The position numbers and the translations under genes are program-made. Source: an uncultured Candidatus Saccharibacteria bacterium (GTDB lineage: Bacteria; Patescibacteriota; Saccharimonadia; Saccharimonadales; Saccharimonadaceae). From it: 64,000 nucleotides of DNA. Shown here piece by piece: positions 1 to 8,305 of the stretch (positions are counted from its first letter, which is position 1; each line of letters opens with the position of its first letter). Under the pieces are notes generated by a model. The model made no database searches and was not told the DNA's origin. It was given only the letters and a program-made list of their open reading frames with translations. The stretch is from NCBI GenBank assembly GCA_948477625.1, contig CAOLNK010000005.1:1-64000 (forward strand), in the 5' to 3' direction.

Positions 1-514
1 TGACCCGGTGACTTATAATGCGGTTGGCTTTACGGAAGATGATTTATTCGTGTATAATGATAATCCATACGCAATCTTTTCTGCATGGGCAGAGTTGAAC
101 TTTCGTTTTACGGACTTAAATGCATTAAATATAAGTCAGGAAGGCAATCCGCTGGATGATTCTTGTCAGATAATCAACGGTAACAAACTTTACGCTATCT
201 CCGACTACATCGATGACACCATGTGTTTGGTTTATTATCATGATAAAGGCAACAAAACTGTCAGCGCAAAATATGATATGAACTCCGGTGAAGTTATCCC
301 TTATATCCCTGGTGAGTCCAGGAGTAATTGGAGCGGCGTATCTAGCCCAGATGGGAGCCAGATAGCATTTCTGTCAATGCCGAAGGAAGGTAATGGTAAC
401 CCGGAAATATTTATAATTCCTTTTGAAGGTGGTGAACCGGAAAAGTTAAATTGTGATATTGTGTTTAGTAACGATACCAGCACGAGTCCGTCATCGATTC
501 TGGAGTGGAAATAA
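1..514 (+). CDS. Beta-propeller (PD40/TolB-like) protein, 3' part
   Basis: The reading frame is open through the left edge, so the gene is cut by the window and the GTG at 8 is probably internal. About 170 residues are visible. Near the end is a PD40-type strand signature (SPDGSQIAFLS, then EIFIIPFEGGEPEKL), typical of TolB/DPP-like propeller blades. An earlier stretch with acidic turns fits further blades. No catalytic residues can be assigned from this fragment. It is followed by a perfect palindrome and a convergent gene. The propeller call is fairly safe; the function is unknown. Confidence 0.55.
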   Translation, partial: DPVTYNAVGFTEDDLFVYNDNPYAIFSAWAELNFRFTDLNALNISQEGNPLDDSCQIINGNKLYAISDYIDDTMCLVYYHDKGNKTVSAKYDMNSGEVIPYIPGESRSNWSGVSSPDGSQIAFLSMPKEGNGNPEIFIIPFEGGEPEKLNCDIVFSNDTSTSPSSILEWK

Positions 515-550
515 TATTGATTCGTTCTGCGCCATATCATCCCAGCACAT

Positions 551-586
551 TTTAAAGGCGTTACTACATGTAGTAACGCCTTTAAA
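551..586. terminator. Perfect 36-bp palindrome between convergent genes
   Basis: An 18+18 bp perfect palindrome (TTTAAAGGCGTTACTACA and its complement) with no spacer lies between a plus-strand gene ending at 514 and a minus-strand gene ending at 721. A/T-rich ends on both arms fit a bidirectional intrinsic terminator. The rest of 515-720 holds no convincing gene. Confidence 0.6.
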
Positions 587-720
587 AATAGCTACTCCTT
601 TTACAGAGCAGCTAAAGACTTCGTGAATAGGTGGAAGCAAAATGTAATTTCCAACACTATTCAAAACAACAGAGATGAGCGCTATTTTACGCTGGGATTT
701 AACGAATCTGGCATGTGACT

Positions 721-1080
721 TTAGAAGAGTCGACAACTTTTGCGCTTAGCTTTGCTTATAGCTGCTTTGCGGTCATCCTCTTCTCTTTGTTTTGCCTTAG
801 ACTGTATATACTGTATACGATTATCATACATACGTTCAGCTTCTTGCTTGCTTAGCGCTTTGCCTGGCTGAATTTGGAGGAACTTATACTCATTATCGTT
901 TAGCTTCTCTCCGGATAAGACTAGCTCAATTAGATAAAAGTACCGCCAATCATCTAAATCGTACCCTCGCTCGTTAATTCCGGGAGGAATTCTTGGATTA
1001 CGTGCGCGTTCACCCATGCACCCAGAGCAAAGCAAAGTCGAGTCATGTGACCCATGACATATAGAACATCTAACTTCCAT
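721..1080 (-). CDS. Small zinc-ribbon-like protein, unknown function
   Basis: A 119-residue soluble protein. The N-terminus has two Cys pairs (CSIC near residue 5 and CSGC near residue 18), a likely four-Cys zinc site, followed by a charged helical region and a very basic C-terminus (KAKRKSCRLF). The ATG at 1080 follows a strong GGGGGTG Shine-Dalgarno. It lies downstream of, and in the same orientation as, the VirB6-like gene cluster but 120 bp away. I do not recognise the family; the zinc site is inferred from Cys spacing alone. Confidence 0.6.
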   Translation of the reverse strand: MEVRCSICHGSHDSTLLCSGCMGERARNPRIPPGINERGYDLDDWRYFYLIELVLSGEKLNDNEYKFLQIQPGKALSKQEAERMYDNRIQYIQSKAKQREEDDRKAAISKAKRKSCRLF

Positions 1081-1201
1081 ACTTTCACCCCCTTAGAATA
1101 TCCTGTATTCTCTGTCCAATAATCTAATTTTTAATGTGATGTACGCCCATCCGCTTTTTAACAGATTACTACAAGATAGGCAATAGCGCAAGCATAAGAA
1201 G

Positions 1202-4200
1202 CTACCTTCTATTTCGTCTTCGGCGACCACGATTGCGGACATTAACATTCCCACCCGAATCAAAGCGTCTAGAAGTATCGATTCTTGCTAGTCCGAGAGA
1301 CTGACGAATATCGTTAATCTTTTGCCCAACTTTAGGTTGAGTATTAATATTCTGATTAGTTAATGCATCTGTAGACGCCATATTAAAGTCGTTAATATCT
1401 TGCTGAGTCCATTCACTACGATGATTACGGGCAGAATACAGCATGCGATCAAGCCCGGTTTCATCGGCACCAGCCAGCCTGGATCCATCAAGACTGCTAA
1501 TTTTATTATGATCGTAGAAACTGGAATGATAATTCTGGTCCTCGGCTCCCGGTGTTGGTGCCGTAAAAGTTCCCTCTGGTCGCCTACCCGCAGCAGCAGC
1601 AATGAGGTAAGAATGAAATCCCGGGTTCTTTGCTTTGATTTCTGCTCCAGATTCGTCCGACAACATACTGTGGGCAAGACGATGTCCTTCATTACCGACT
1701 CCACCATTTGCAGTAGATGCATAAAGTGCATTTTGCATTCTTCCTCTACCGGTATCGCTTTTTGCCAAAATGCGTTGCGCAGCCAATAGTCGAGCACGAA
1801 CATCTCTATCTTCTGGGCTATCCATTAAGTCGGAAAGTGCCTGTGTGTATTCATTGCCCATAACTTCTTCATCGTCAGCCTGACCGCTAGACTTATACTG
1901 GCTAATATAACTCTTTGCGGTTGCATCTAATTCGCCAGCCTCAAGCTCTCTTAATCTAGCATTATATCTATCGGATCCCTCGGTCATAGGTGACTGCCCA
2001 ACTCTGGCTTTAAGGTCTTCCATAACTGAACTATCATATTTACTAATAGCTCTAGCTCTACGACGTTGGGCGGCGGCCTCTAGCCCTTCGGCTTGGCCTG
2101 TTGCGCCAATACGCCTCATTCCCCGGGCGAGTCGACTGCGCAAATCGCGACCACTATCAATACGACGGAAAGTGCGCTCAGCATTACGCATTTCGTTACG
2201 GCGTAGTCCATCTTTGTATGAATCGGTGCCGCTAATAGAACGATTGATGCCTTTACTGAAGCGGGAACCAAAGTTGGACATTTTAACACCTAGGTTACCG
2301 AGAGCCGACATCGAGCTTCGAAGAAGAGATGGGATGAAGAAGAATGGGATAACTTGCAACAACACGGCAACGAAATAAAAGAAGAAAGTTACGCCACTAG
2401 CATGTAGTAATAGACTTGAAGCAAATATCCCGCCACCCATCAAGGCACCACATATCGGGAATAAGATCAATAGACTTGAAAATAGTTGCCACCATCTAGT
2501 GAACAGTTTCTTTGTGTTTGGTAACGCATAACAAATAATTGCAAGTGGCGATATAACAACAAGTATTATGATGCCAGCTTGACGCACTCCGAGTAAGAGA
2601 TAGAAGAATAAAATTGATATAATTGTTGCTAGAAGCGTAAGTAACAATGGGAGAATCCAAGCAGGCCAGGCGTCCGCCGCAGCGGCACCTGCAATGCCAA
2701 CAACCGATCCAGTCAAAAACGTTCCGACTATGCCATTTAATATACTCCCAAAACTGTATTTATTTGGTGTATCCACAGATAATGATTCTAACATATCCTT
2801 GAGACTGTACCCCACTATATTAGATACATCTACTGCGAATTGACAAATGAAGAAAGAGATATTTACTAGGACCGCAACGATAATAAGTGTCGGAAGTAGT
2901 TTTTTGATGCCATAGTTAGTAATGCCAAAACCCGAAATCTGCGAAACAATAATTACGGCAAGAGCAATAGCAAATGCAATGTTGGCGAAATTTCTAAAAT
3001 AACTCCAGCCGGTACGAGTGCTACTGCTCGAAGATGTTAACTCCGGGTTCACATATAAGAATTGGTTTTCTATACCCTCGTAAATACTATCGACTGCACT
3101 GCCAAGTAGTTGAACAACCGGACAAATAATCCAGCCTAACGATGATGCCTGGCCAAAACATGTAGATAAATCACCATTACTGGAAGAACTAGTCGAGCCA
3201 CCGCTGTTGCCCCCACTTGTCGTTCCACCATTATTATCGCCACTAGTGTCTGGTGGCGTATCTGGCGCGCCATTAACTGTTGGTAATTCCAGACAAACAA
3301 CCTGGCCGTTTTGCGTTTTATAAGTGCCTCCGGTTTTGTTTAGCATCTGGCGGATTTTTTGCTGTTGTTCTTTATAGTATTTTAGTTTAGCCGAGTCTTT
3401 ATTGTCACCTTTGGCATATTCATCTTTCCATGCTTGCACAAACTCATCATAACACTTCTGTGCATTCTCTACGCACATATCACCGGCCGTAGCATATCCT
3501 TCATTACGATTGGTGATGATTTTAAGGATTTCATCTGGCGACGCGGCATAGAGCCCTTTGAGTGAGCTTCCTACAACGTTGTAAGTCTTACCAGCGGCAA
3601 GCCCGGTATTCAAATAGACTGGGCACCACATTTGTGGGTCCATATTTGGGTTAAAGTGTGCATAAGAAGTTCCTTGCGCCAATGCCTCATCTTTACCTAC
3701 GAAACACTTACTGTCTTCATTGATTATACCTTCACTTTTCATTTTGGCATAAGCTTTATCTAATAGATATGTTACGTCTTCAGTCGTAAACTTTTGGCTG
3801 TCCATATTGGATGAACCAGTATAGTATTGAAATGCCGTCTTGGCAGCATCACCGTAGTTGTTGATTGTATAAGATGCAAACGCGCCAGGGTCATCAGTCT
3901 TGGTCTGGCTCATACTTGGGTTTGTATACCCGTATTCACTGCCTAGTTTACTGGCTTCTCCAGATACCGTGTTATAGAGGTAGTCCCAGCTCGTTGCGCT
4001 ACTATTGTTCATCGCGTTGCCATAATACGCAACCTCCATGTCATAGTGCATTCCATAATTATCTTCCCACACGATATATACTCTACCCAAAGCATCCGCT
4101 GCCAAACATACCGGCTGGTCGCAATCCGAGGCAAATTCACTACCTTCTGGGAAAGAGTTTTTATCAATCGTGCCATCGCTCAGAACACCAAAGCATAAAG

Positions 4201-4684
4201 AGTTTGAGGTAAACTGCTCAACATTACCTGAACTTCCGGGGTGCTTGTAGCTGATACTCATACAACGCGTAGAAGATGGGTTATCCCCCGGGGCTTGCAC
4301 GTAACCCAGGCTGGCAGGGCTGCTCGGGTTTTTGCCGAAAAGCGAGTTGAGCCCCTGCGCTTTATTAGAGCCTAGGAACACTTGTTCGCAGCTCATCTTA
4401 CCGCCCAAATCATCCAGAACTAGGATATCGCCCTTTTTGCGGTTAGCGTAAACAAACATATCGTCTTCCATTGAGAAATGCCCAGCAGGCGTGATGTCCT
4501 GATGAATGTATGTACTACTGTAACATTTGCTAATTGCATTCGCTAGCGTTTTTTTCATAATGCTAGTGTCGTCTGGCGATGCCTGAACCCGTAACGGCAT
4601 AAGCAGTAGCGTGCTAACAACTATAGACAACGTCGCTACAATGCCAGCAAATATCTTTATAGACTGTAGGGAACGCTTACTCAT
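1202..4684 (-). CDS. Large VirB6/TrbL-like membrane protein
   Basis: 1160 residues. Residues 1-36 are a signal peptide ending near VQASPDD. A large extracytoplasmic region with scattered cysteines follows, then a Gly/Ser/Asp/Thr linker near 475-505, then five to seven hydrophobic segments between about 560 and 800. The C-terminal third is hydrophilic, rich in Arg, Asp and Gln, and ends in a polybasic tail (RGRRRRNRR). This plan (secreted N-domain, polytopic core, long cytoplasmic tail) resembles VirB6/TrbL inner-membrane channel proteins of type IV secretion systems. Its start overlaps the stop of the upstream single-pass protein by 8 bp, implying translational coupling. No VirB4 or VirD4 ATPase is in the window, so the secretion role is inference. 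Confidence 0.6.
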   Translation of the reverse strand: MSKRSLQSIKIFAGIVATLSIVVSTLLLMPLRVQASPDDTSIMKKTLANAISKCYSSTYIHQDITPAGHFSMEDDMFVYANRKKGDILVLDDLGGKMSCEQVFLGSNKAQGLNSLFGKNPSSPASLGYVQAPGDNPSSTRCMSISYKHPGSSGNVEQFTSNSLCFGVLSDGTIDKNSFPEGSEFASDCDQPVCLAADALGRVYIVWEDNYGMHYDMEVAYYGNAMNNSSATSWDYLYNTVSGEASKLGSEYGYTNPSMSQTKTDDPGAFASYTINNYGDAAKTAFQYYTGSSNMDSQKFTTEDVTYLLDKAYAKMKSEGIINEDSKCFVGKDEALAQGTSYAHFNPNMDPQMWCPVYLNTGLAAGKTYNVVGSSLKGLYAASPDEILKIITNRNEGYATAGDMCVENAQKCYDEFVQAWKDEYAKGDNKDSAKLKYYKEQQQKIRQMLNKTGGTYKTQNGQVVCLELPTVNGAPDTPPDTSGDNNGGTTSGGNSGGSTSSSSNGDLSTCFGQASSLGWIICPVVQLLGSAVDSIYEGIENQFLYVNPELTSSSSSTRTGWSYFRNFANIAFAIALAVIIVSQISGFGITNYGIKKLLPTLIIVAVLVNISFFICQFAVDVSNIVGYSLKDMLESLSVDTPNKYSFGSILNGIVGTFLTGSVVGIAGAAAADAWPAWILPLLLTLLATIISILFFYLLLGVRQAGIIILVVISPLAIICYALPNTKKLFTRWWQLFSSLLILFPICGALMGGGIFASSLLLHASGVTFFFYFVAVLLQVIPFFFIPSLLRSSMSALGNLGVKMSNFGSRFSKGINRSISGTDSYKDGLRRNEMRNAERTFRRIDSGRDLRSRLARGMRRIGATGQAEGLEAAAQRRRARAISKYDSSVMEDLKARVGQSPMTEGSDRYNARLRELEAGELDATAKSYISQYKSSGQADDEEVMGNEYTQALSDLMDSPEDRDVRARLLAAQRILAKSDTGRGRMQNALYASTANGGVGNEGHRLAHSMLSDESGAEIKAKNPGFHSYLIAAAAGRRPEGTFTAPTPGAEDQNYHSSFYDHNKISSLDGSRLAGADETGLDRMLYSARNHRSEWTQQDINDFNMASTDALTNQNINTQPKVGQKINDIRQSLGLARIDTSRRFDSGGNVNVRNRGRRRRNRR

Positions 4685-5648
4685 TAAGTCCTTTCTGAAC
4701 GGCTGTCGTATTAGTTTTAAGTTCCGACCAAAGTCTTAGTGAATTTTGTTCCACCGCTGACGCTAAGAATTTATTACGCTGCGATAATTCAGTGTACGAA
4801 GTATCATCATCCAGTAGCGCTACACATTCACTGTCAACGTCTTCATCCATAAGACAGAAATTATCATTGTAAAAGGCATAAATCTCTAACTCTGAAGCAA
4901 TATATTTAATAAGTACTTCTCTCATATCATTATAAAAATTATTATCAGAGCGCTGTGGAACAATTTGTGTAGCCAGACTTTCTGCATTAACCTGTTCATC
5001 GGCTTTAATATAATTATTAACAAGTGACCTTATTTGATTATCTAAATCAATATATAAAATGGCGTATTCTAAAAGGGTATCTTCCGTAATGATTGCATTT
5101 TGTAAATTATTGCCTAGTGTAATACTAGATTGTTGAAGTTTGGATTTAAAATCTGAATATAGACTCTTTATTTTTTTGGACTCTTCTTCCGCGTCTGGCG
5201 TATCATATATATAGCTTGTTAGTTGAGATATGTACCAGCCTTCATCGTTGCCAACGTTATCTGGTCCATATTCAATATAATTTTTGAATACATTAAAACT
5301 TTTAACTACATCCGTTTTGCTTGGTTTTGACATAGCTTGCACCACCAACAAAACTACCACGCAAATCAGAACAAATACTGCCAAAATTACCCCACCAATA
5401 ATAAATGGTCGTTTATTTTGTTTGGGTTTTGGCGCACTAGTATTTAAGATAATATCACCAGCCTCAGTATTAAAAGTTTGCGTAGGATGGCTAGAAAAAT
5501 AAGGATGTATAGATGAGCCATCCGAAGCCTGAGCGGAAGCTGGTATAGTGGGAACCTCGCCTTCCACCACAGGTGGCTGAGGCGTAAAAATTGCCTGGCG
5601 ACTGCCGCCAGCGCTGTTCTCGCCCTGGTTTTCTTGATTTGGGTCCAT
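4677..5648 (-). CDS. Single-pass membrane protein paired with the VirB6-like gene
   Basis: 323 residues: a Pro/Gln/Gly-rich cytoplasmic N-terminus of about 75 residues, one strong membrane segment near 80-106 (FIIGGVILAVFVLICVVVLL), and an extracytoplasmic helical domain with a few cysteines near 265-280. A TATAAT box (5661-5666) sits 9 bp before the ATG with no Shine-Dalgarno, so the mRNA is probably leaderless. It overlaps the VirB6-like gene by 8 bp and heads that two-gene operon. The topology would suit a VirB8/VirB10-like scaffold, but no family motif is recognised. Confidence 0.55.
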   Translation of the reverse strand: MDPNQENQGENSAGGSRQAIFTPQPPVVEGEVPTIPASAQASDGSSIHPYFSSHPTQTFNTEAGDIILNTSAPKPKQNKRPFIIGGVILAVFVLICVVVLLVVQAMSKPSKTDVVKSFNVFKNYIEYGPDNVGNDEGWYISQLTSYIYDTPDAEEESKKIKSLYSDFKSKLQQSSITLGNNLQNAIITEDTLLEYAILYIDLDNQIRSLVNNYIKADEQVNAESLATQIVPQRSDNNFYNDMREVLIKYIASELEIYAFYNDNFCLMDEDVDSECVALLDDDTSYTELSQRNKFLASAVEQNSLRLWSELKTNTTAVQKGLNE

Positions 5649-5691
5649 GTTCTTTATATTATAACATAAGCATATTGTTTTATGTGGAAGT

Positions 5692-6057
5692 TTACATATA
5701 CTTTTGCATATAGTTTATTAACGTATTACGATGAACATGTAGGCTGTTAGCGATAAACGTTCGCGAATTGCCTAAACTCTGCAATTTCCTAATTACATTT
5801 TCTTGTCGATAAAGTTTGCAATACTTTCGTCCCGAAGTTCCGTGCGGTCGCCCAAGAATTACTCCGTCAGCGCGCTTGCAATGCAAGGCTTCTCTAGTGC
5901 GTTGGGAAATTCAATTACGCACTCGATTACAACATCTTTGGGCGACATCAGTGGAGACAATGGATGTATTTTGAAGAACAGCCCATGTTGCCACAATATC
6001 AAGGTTATAGCATTAGCGATATATGTAAATTGCTTCAGAAACTCGTAGAAAGACTTG
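5692..6057 (-). pseudogene. Decayed serine recombinase (resolvase/invertase family)
   Basis: Residues from about 5910 down to 5692 read ISQRTREAL, then GVILGRPHG, then FIANSLHVHRNTLINYM. This matches the end of the long E helix and the C-terminal helix-turn-helix of resolvase/invertase proteins. A TGA at 5911-5913 interrupts the frame. Upstream, other frames carry plausible remnants (SFYEFLKQFTYIAN near 6050-6010; TWAVLQNTSIVS near 5985-5950), consistent with at least one frameshift plus a nonsense mutation. The N-terminal catalytic Ser region is not visible. Only a 64-residue DNA-binding piece from a TTG at 5886 could still be translated. It lies about 50 bp from variable cassette A. Confidence 0.6.
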
Positions 6058-6104
6058 TGCTTTTACAAAAGTTACAGTAGAACAAGCCAAGAAAACTCCG
6101 GGTG

Positions 6105-6184
6105 CATCCATGGGGCCCAAGGGCGGCCTGAGTTCACTCCTCCGCTAGCCGGCGGTTCTCATCAAAAGATCGTGAAACTCCCTT
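6105..6184 (+). repeat. Conserved structured leader block, copy A
   Basis: One of three copies (also 38033 and 52836) of an ~80-bp block starting around CCATGGRGYCCAA. It can fold as an outer stem GAGTTCAC (6130-6137) with GTGAAACTC (6172-6180, one bulged A) enclosing a hairpin CCGCT/GGCGG (6142-6155). It does not keep a common reading frame among copies. About 120 bp of unrelated sequence separate it from the variable cassette. Confidence 0.65.
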
Positions 6185-6305
6185 AATTATTTCTTAAAGG
6201 AAAATGCAAGGTTAGCTAGATTTTTTGCTACGGCTTATAATCTTCAAAGTAGTTTCGCAGCTTTACCGGAGCGAGGAATATCTCCTGAGCTAGTTCGGTT
6301 CCATT

Positions 6306-6508
6306 GTGCGCAGCGGGCACGTAAATCCGGCTAACACTGCTGGTACTTTTAGGAACGCTGGCATCAATGGGCAATACTGGTCGTCGCGTATGGCTAATAA
6401 TATTTGGAGTTCGGCTGGCGCAGGTGGTTATGACCTCAACGTTTATACTGAAGTTAATCCTTCATGGGGTCCAGACGCTCGCTACATCGGTTTCTCCCTC
6501 CGCTGCCT
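6306..6508 (+). repeat. Variable C-terminal cassette A (FISUMP/lectin-like tail)
   Basis: A promoterless coding fragment that begins at GTGCGCAGCGGG (VRSG) and ends at CTCCGCTGCCTG (LRCL). It encodes VRSGHVN, then AGTFRNAGINGQYWSSR, a variable stretch, then a WGP-ARYIGFSLRCL end. This is the C-terminal portion of the FISUMP-type protein whose long copy is at 35848-37371. There is no plausible start with a Shine-Dalgarno upstream. Downstream, a shared tail (FFAAVGADLF in frame) runs into a terminator at 6551. Nearly identical to cassette C between the conserved start and WSSR, and divergent after it. Confidence 0.7.
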
Positions 6509-6550
6509 GTTTTTCGCCGCAGTGGGTGCCGATCTTTTTCAGCAACCATC

Positions 6551-6583
6551 AAAAATCCCCTCTCGCGAAGAAAGGGGATTTTT
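6551..6583 (+). terminator. Intrinsic terminator after cassette A
   Basis: The stem AAAAATCCCC/GGGGATTTTT with loop around CTCGCGAAG ends in a T run. It sits directly after the conserved cassette tail. Confidence 0.8.
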
Positions 6584-6603
6584 GACCATAGTTGGAGCGA
6601 TCA

Positions 6604-6686
6604 AGATATAATCCAAGATTATATCTTAGGGCTACGCCCTAGAAATAGTCGGTGTGTGCCTAGCAAGGCCGAAGCCCTGCTAGGCA
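6604..6686 (-). terminator. Three hairpins downstream of the LPTTG protein gene
   Basis: Reading on the minus strand after the stop at 6695: a long stem TGCCTAGCA/TGCTAGGCA (6657-6686), a short AGGGC/GCCCT hairpin (6628-6640), and AGATATAAT/ATTATATCT (6604-6626). The first is the likely terminator, although its T tract is poor. Confidence 0.55.
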
Positions 6687-6694
6687 ACCGAAGC

Positions 6695-8041
6695 TTAACG
6701 CAACTGACGGCGGCTAGCAATGTAGTAGCCAGCAGCAGTAGCGATGGAACCAGCGGCAATTACGCCACCAGCAATCGCAGTTGGACCAGTAGTTGGAAGT
6801 TCTGGCACGACAGTTGGCTCTTCTGGTTCTTCTGGAGTTGGTTCATCAGGAGGAGTTGGGGTCTCACAAACCTTGTTTAGATGTACGCGAGCGTCATCCT
6901 TGACCACAGTATCACCAACACGGACCTGGGCCCAGTTGATGAGAGTGTTAGAACCACAAGCCAGGTTGTCATCGACAACTTCAGCGGTAATACGGATGTA
7001 GGCGTTAGCATTGCCATCATAAGATCCAATGTTTACACCACCATTAATCACATCATCAGTGTCAAGTTTTACACCATTCGGGTGGTTACCATTGTAAACA
7101 ATGGTAGAGCCTTCAACATAACGCAAGTTGCTTGGCAAGAGGTCACGTACGACTACACCAGCTTGATTGTACTTGCTAGTGTTGAGGTATTGGAATTGAA
7201 ATTCAACTTTATCGCCAACTTTAACTTCTACGCTTTCCTTCCAAGATTTATCAGTGTCACCAACAACGCGGACTTTCTTATCTACGGTAAAGTCGTAGTC
7301 ATAGACGGCCTTCACACGGATAGAAACATAGTTGATGTACTTGTAACAGCCTGGAATCTTACCATCAAGACCGTAGTAACCAATTGTGGTCCATTCATCT
7401 TCAGCCTTGTTGGATGGGTTACCCTGGTTAGTAATAGTGTCGGTCAATTTGACACCATTACCTTTAGCGAAACCGCCGTTCTCCAAAAGGGCAGAACCGC
7501 TGACATATTCCAAATGGAATGGAGAGCCGTTTGCACTATTGAAGTTCACCGTATCAGAGTAAGTGTTTGGGGTGGCGTTAGAAGAACGCAACCAACCATT
7601 CACAGTCTGGGTAGTAGCGGAGCCGTAAGGAACGTAGAAACGCACCTGGGTATCCAAAGCGGTGTTTGCATCACCGCCGGAAGCGTTGTTGTGGACATAA
7701 AGACGCACGATGTAGGTCTTGCCATCCTCAGCTGTAATGTTGGAACCTTCCCAAACATTTTGAGCACCAGCATTTATACCGGTGTCTTCACGAGCACCAA
7801 CGAAGTTGGTTTCGTTGCCGAGAAGTGGCATTTCAAGGCCGTTCTTCTTTGCCCAAGCCGCATCAGTATCAACGACTTTGATAGAGTTAAAGGTGATATT
7901 CTTGATAGCACCTTCGTTGGCTTGCTGGTACGAGTATAGTGGACGACTATAAGCCGACACTATAGACGGTACCGCAGCTACACCAGCAATAGCCGCCGCA
8001 GTGGCAGCTACCGCGAGGGTAGATTTGATTGCTGTTTTCAT
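6695..8041 (-). CDS. LPTTG-anchored surface protein with DUF11-like domain
   Basis: 448 residues. A signal peptide covers about residues 1-30. The middle region is beta-rich, and one stretch (VEVKVGDKVEFQFQYLN, then VVVRDLLPSNLRYVEGS) is characteristic of DUF11/isopeptide adhesin repeats. A Pro/Glu-rich spacer (near 395-412) leads to LPTTG near 415-419, a hydrophobic segment and a terminal RRQLR, which is a complete sortase sorting signal. AAAGGAGA precedes the ATG. The protein should be covalently attached to peptidoglycan or displayed as a major adhesin. The sortase itself is not in this window. Confidence 0.85.
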   Translation of the reverse strand: MKTAIKSTLAVAATAAAIAGVAAVPSIVSAYSRPLYSYQQANEGAIKNITFNSIKVVDTDAAWAKKNGLEMPLLGNETNFVGAREDTGINAGAQNVWEGSNITAEDGKTYIVRLYVHNNASGGDANTALDTQVRFYVPYGSATTQTVNGWLRSSNATPNTYSDTVNFNSANGSPFHLEYVSGSALLENGGFAKGNGVKLTDTITNQGNPSNKAEDEWTTIGYYGLDGKIPGCYKYINYVSIRVKAVYDYDFTVDKKVRVVGDTDKSWKESVEVKVGDKVEFQFQYLNTSKYNQAGVVVRDLLPSNLRYVEGSTIVYNGNHPNGVKLDTDDVINGGVNIGSYDGNANAYIRITAEVVDDNLACGSNTLINWAQVRVGDTVVKDDARVHLNKVCETPTPPDEPTPEEPEEPTVVPELPTTGPTAIAGGVIAAGSIATAAGYYIASRRQLR

Positions 8042-8305
8042 ATTAATCTCCTTTTATAGATTAGTTATGATTTACTTAATAAAATGAGTTAAATTTGATA
8101 TAAATTTTGTTTTCTTCCCTGGTCCATCTTGTTAAACTTCTTCAGTCCCACAATCGAATCATCTCAAACACAAACTAAATCTTGGGGTTGTGAGGAGCCG
8201 AAGCCCCCCACATATATATTGAAGTTGGTACCTTCAATGTTGTTTATTATCGCCTTTAGGGGCGGATTTATATTTATCGTAAAGTACGAAAGCTAATCAC
8301 ATAAT
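8042..8305. other. Intergenic region upstream of the LPTTG protein gene
   Basis: 264 bp between two minus-strand genes. It holds the Shine-Dalgarno and an AT-rich promoter zone for the surface protein, plus a G/C hairpin near 8184-8207 (GGGGTT with AAGCCCC, one bulge) that may terminate the upstream gene. No coding sequence is seen. Confidence 0.4.

Noticed and set aside
6881..7939. Long plus-strand open frame (352 codons) opposite the LPTTG protein gene
   Set aside because: It is fully antisense to a gene with signal peptide and sorting signal; no ribosome site; composition follows the opposite strand.
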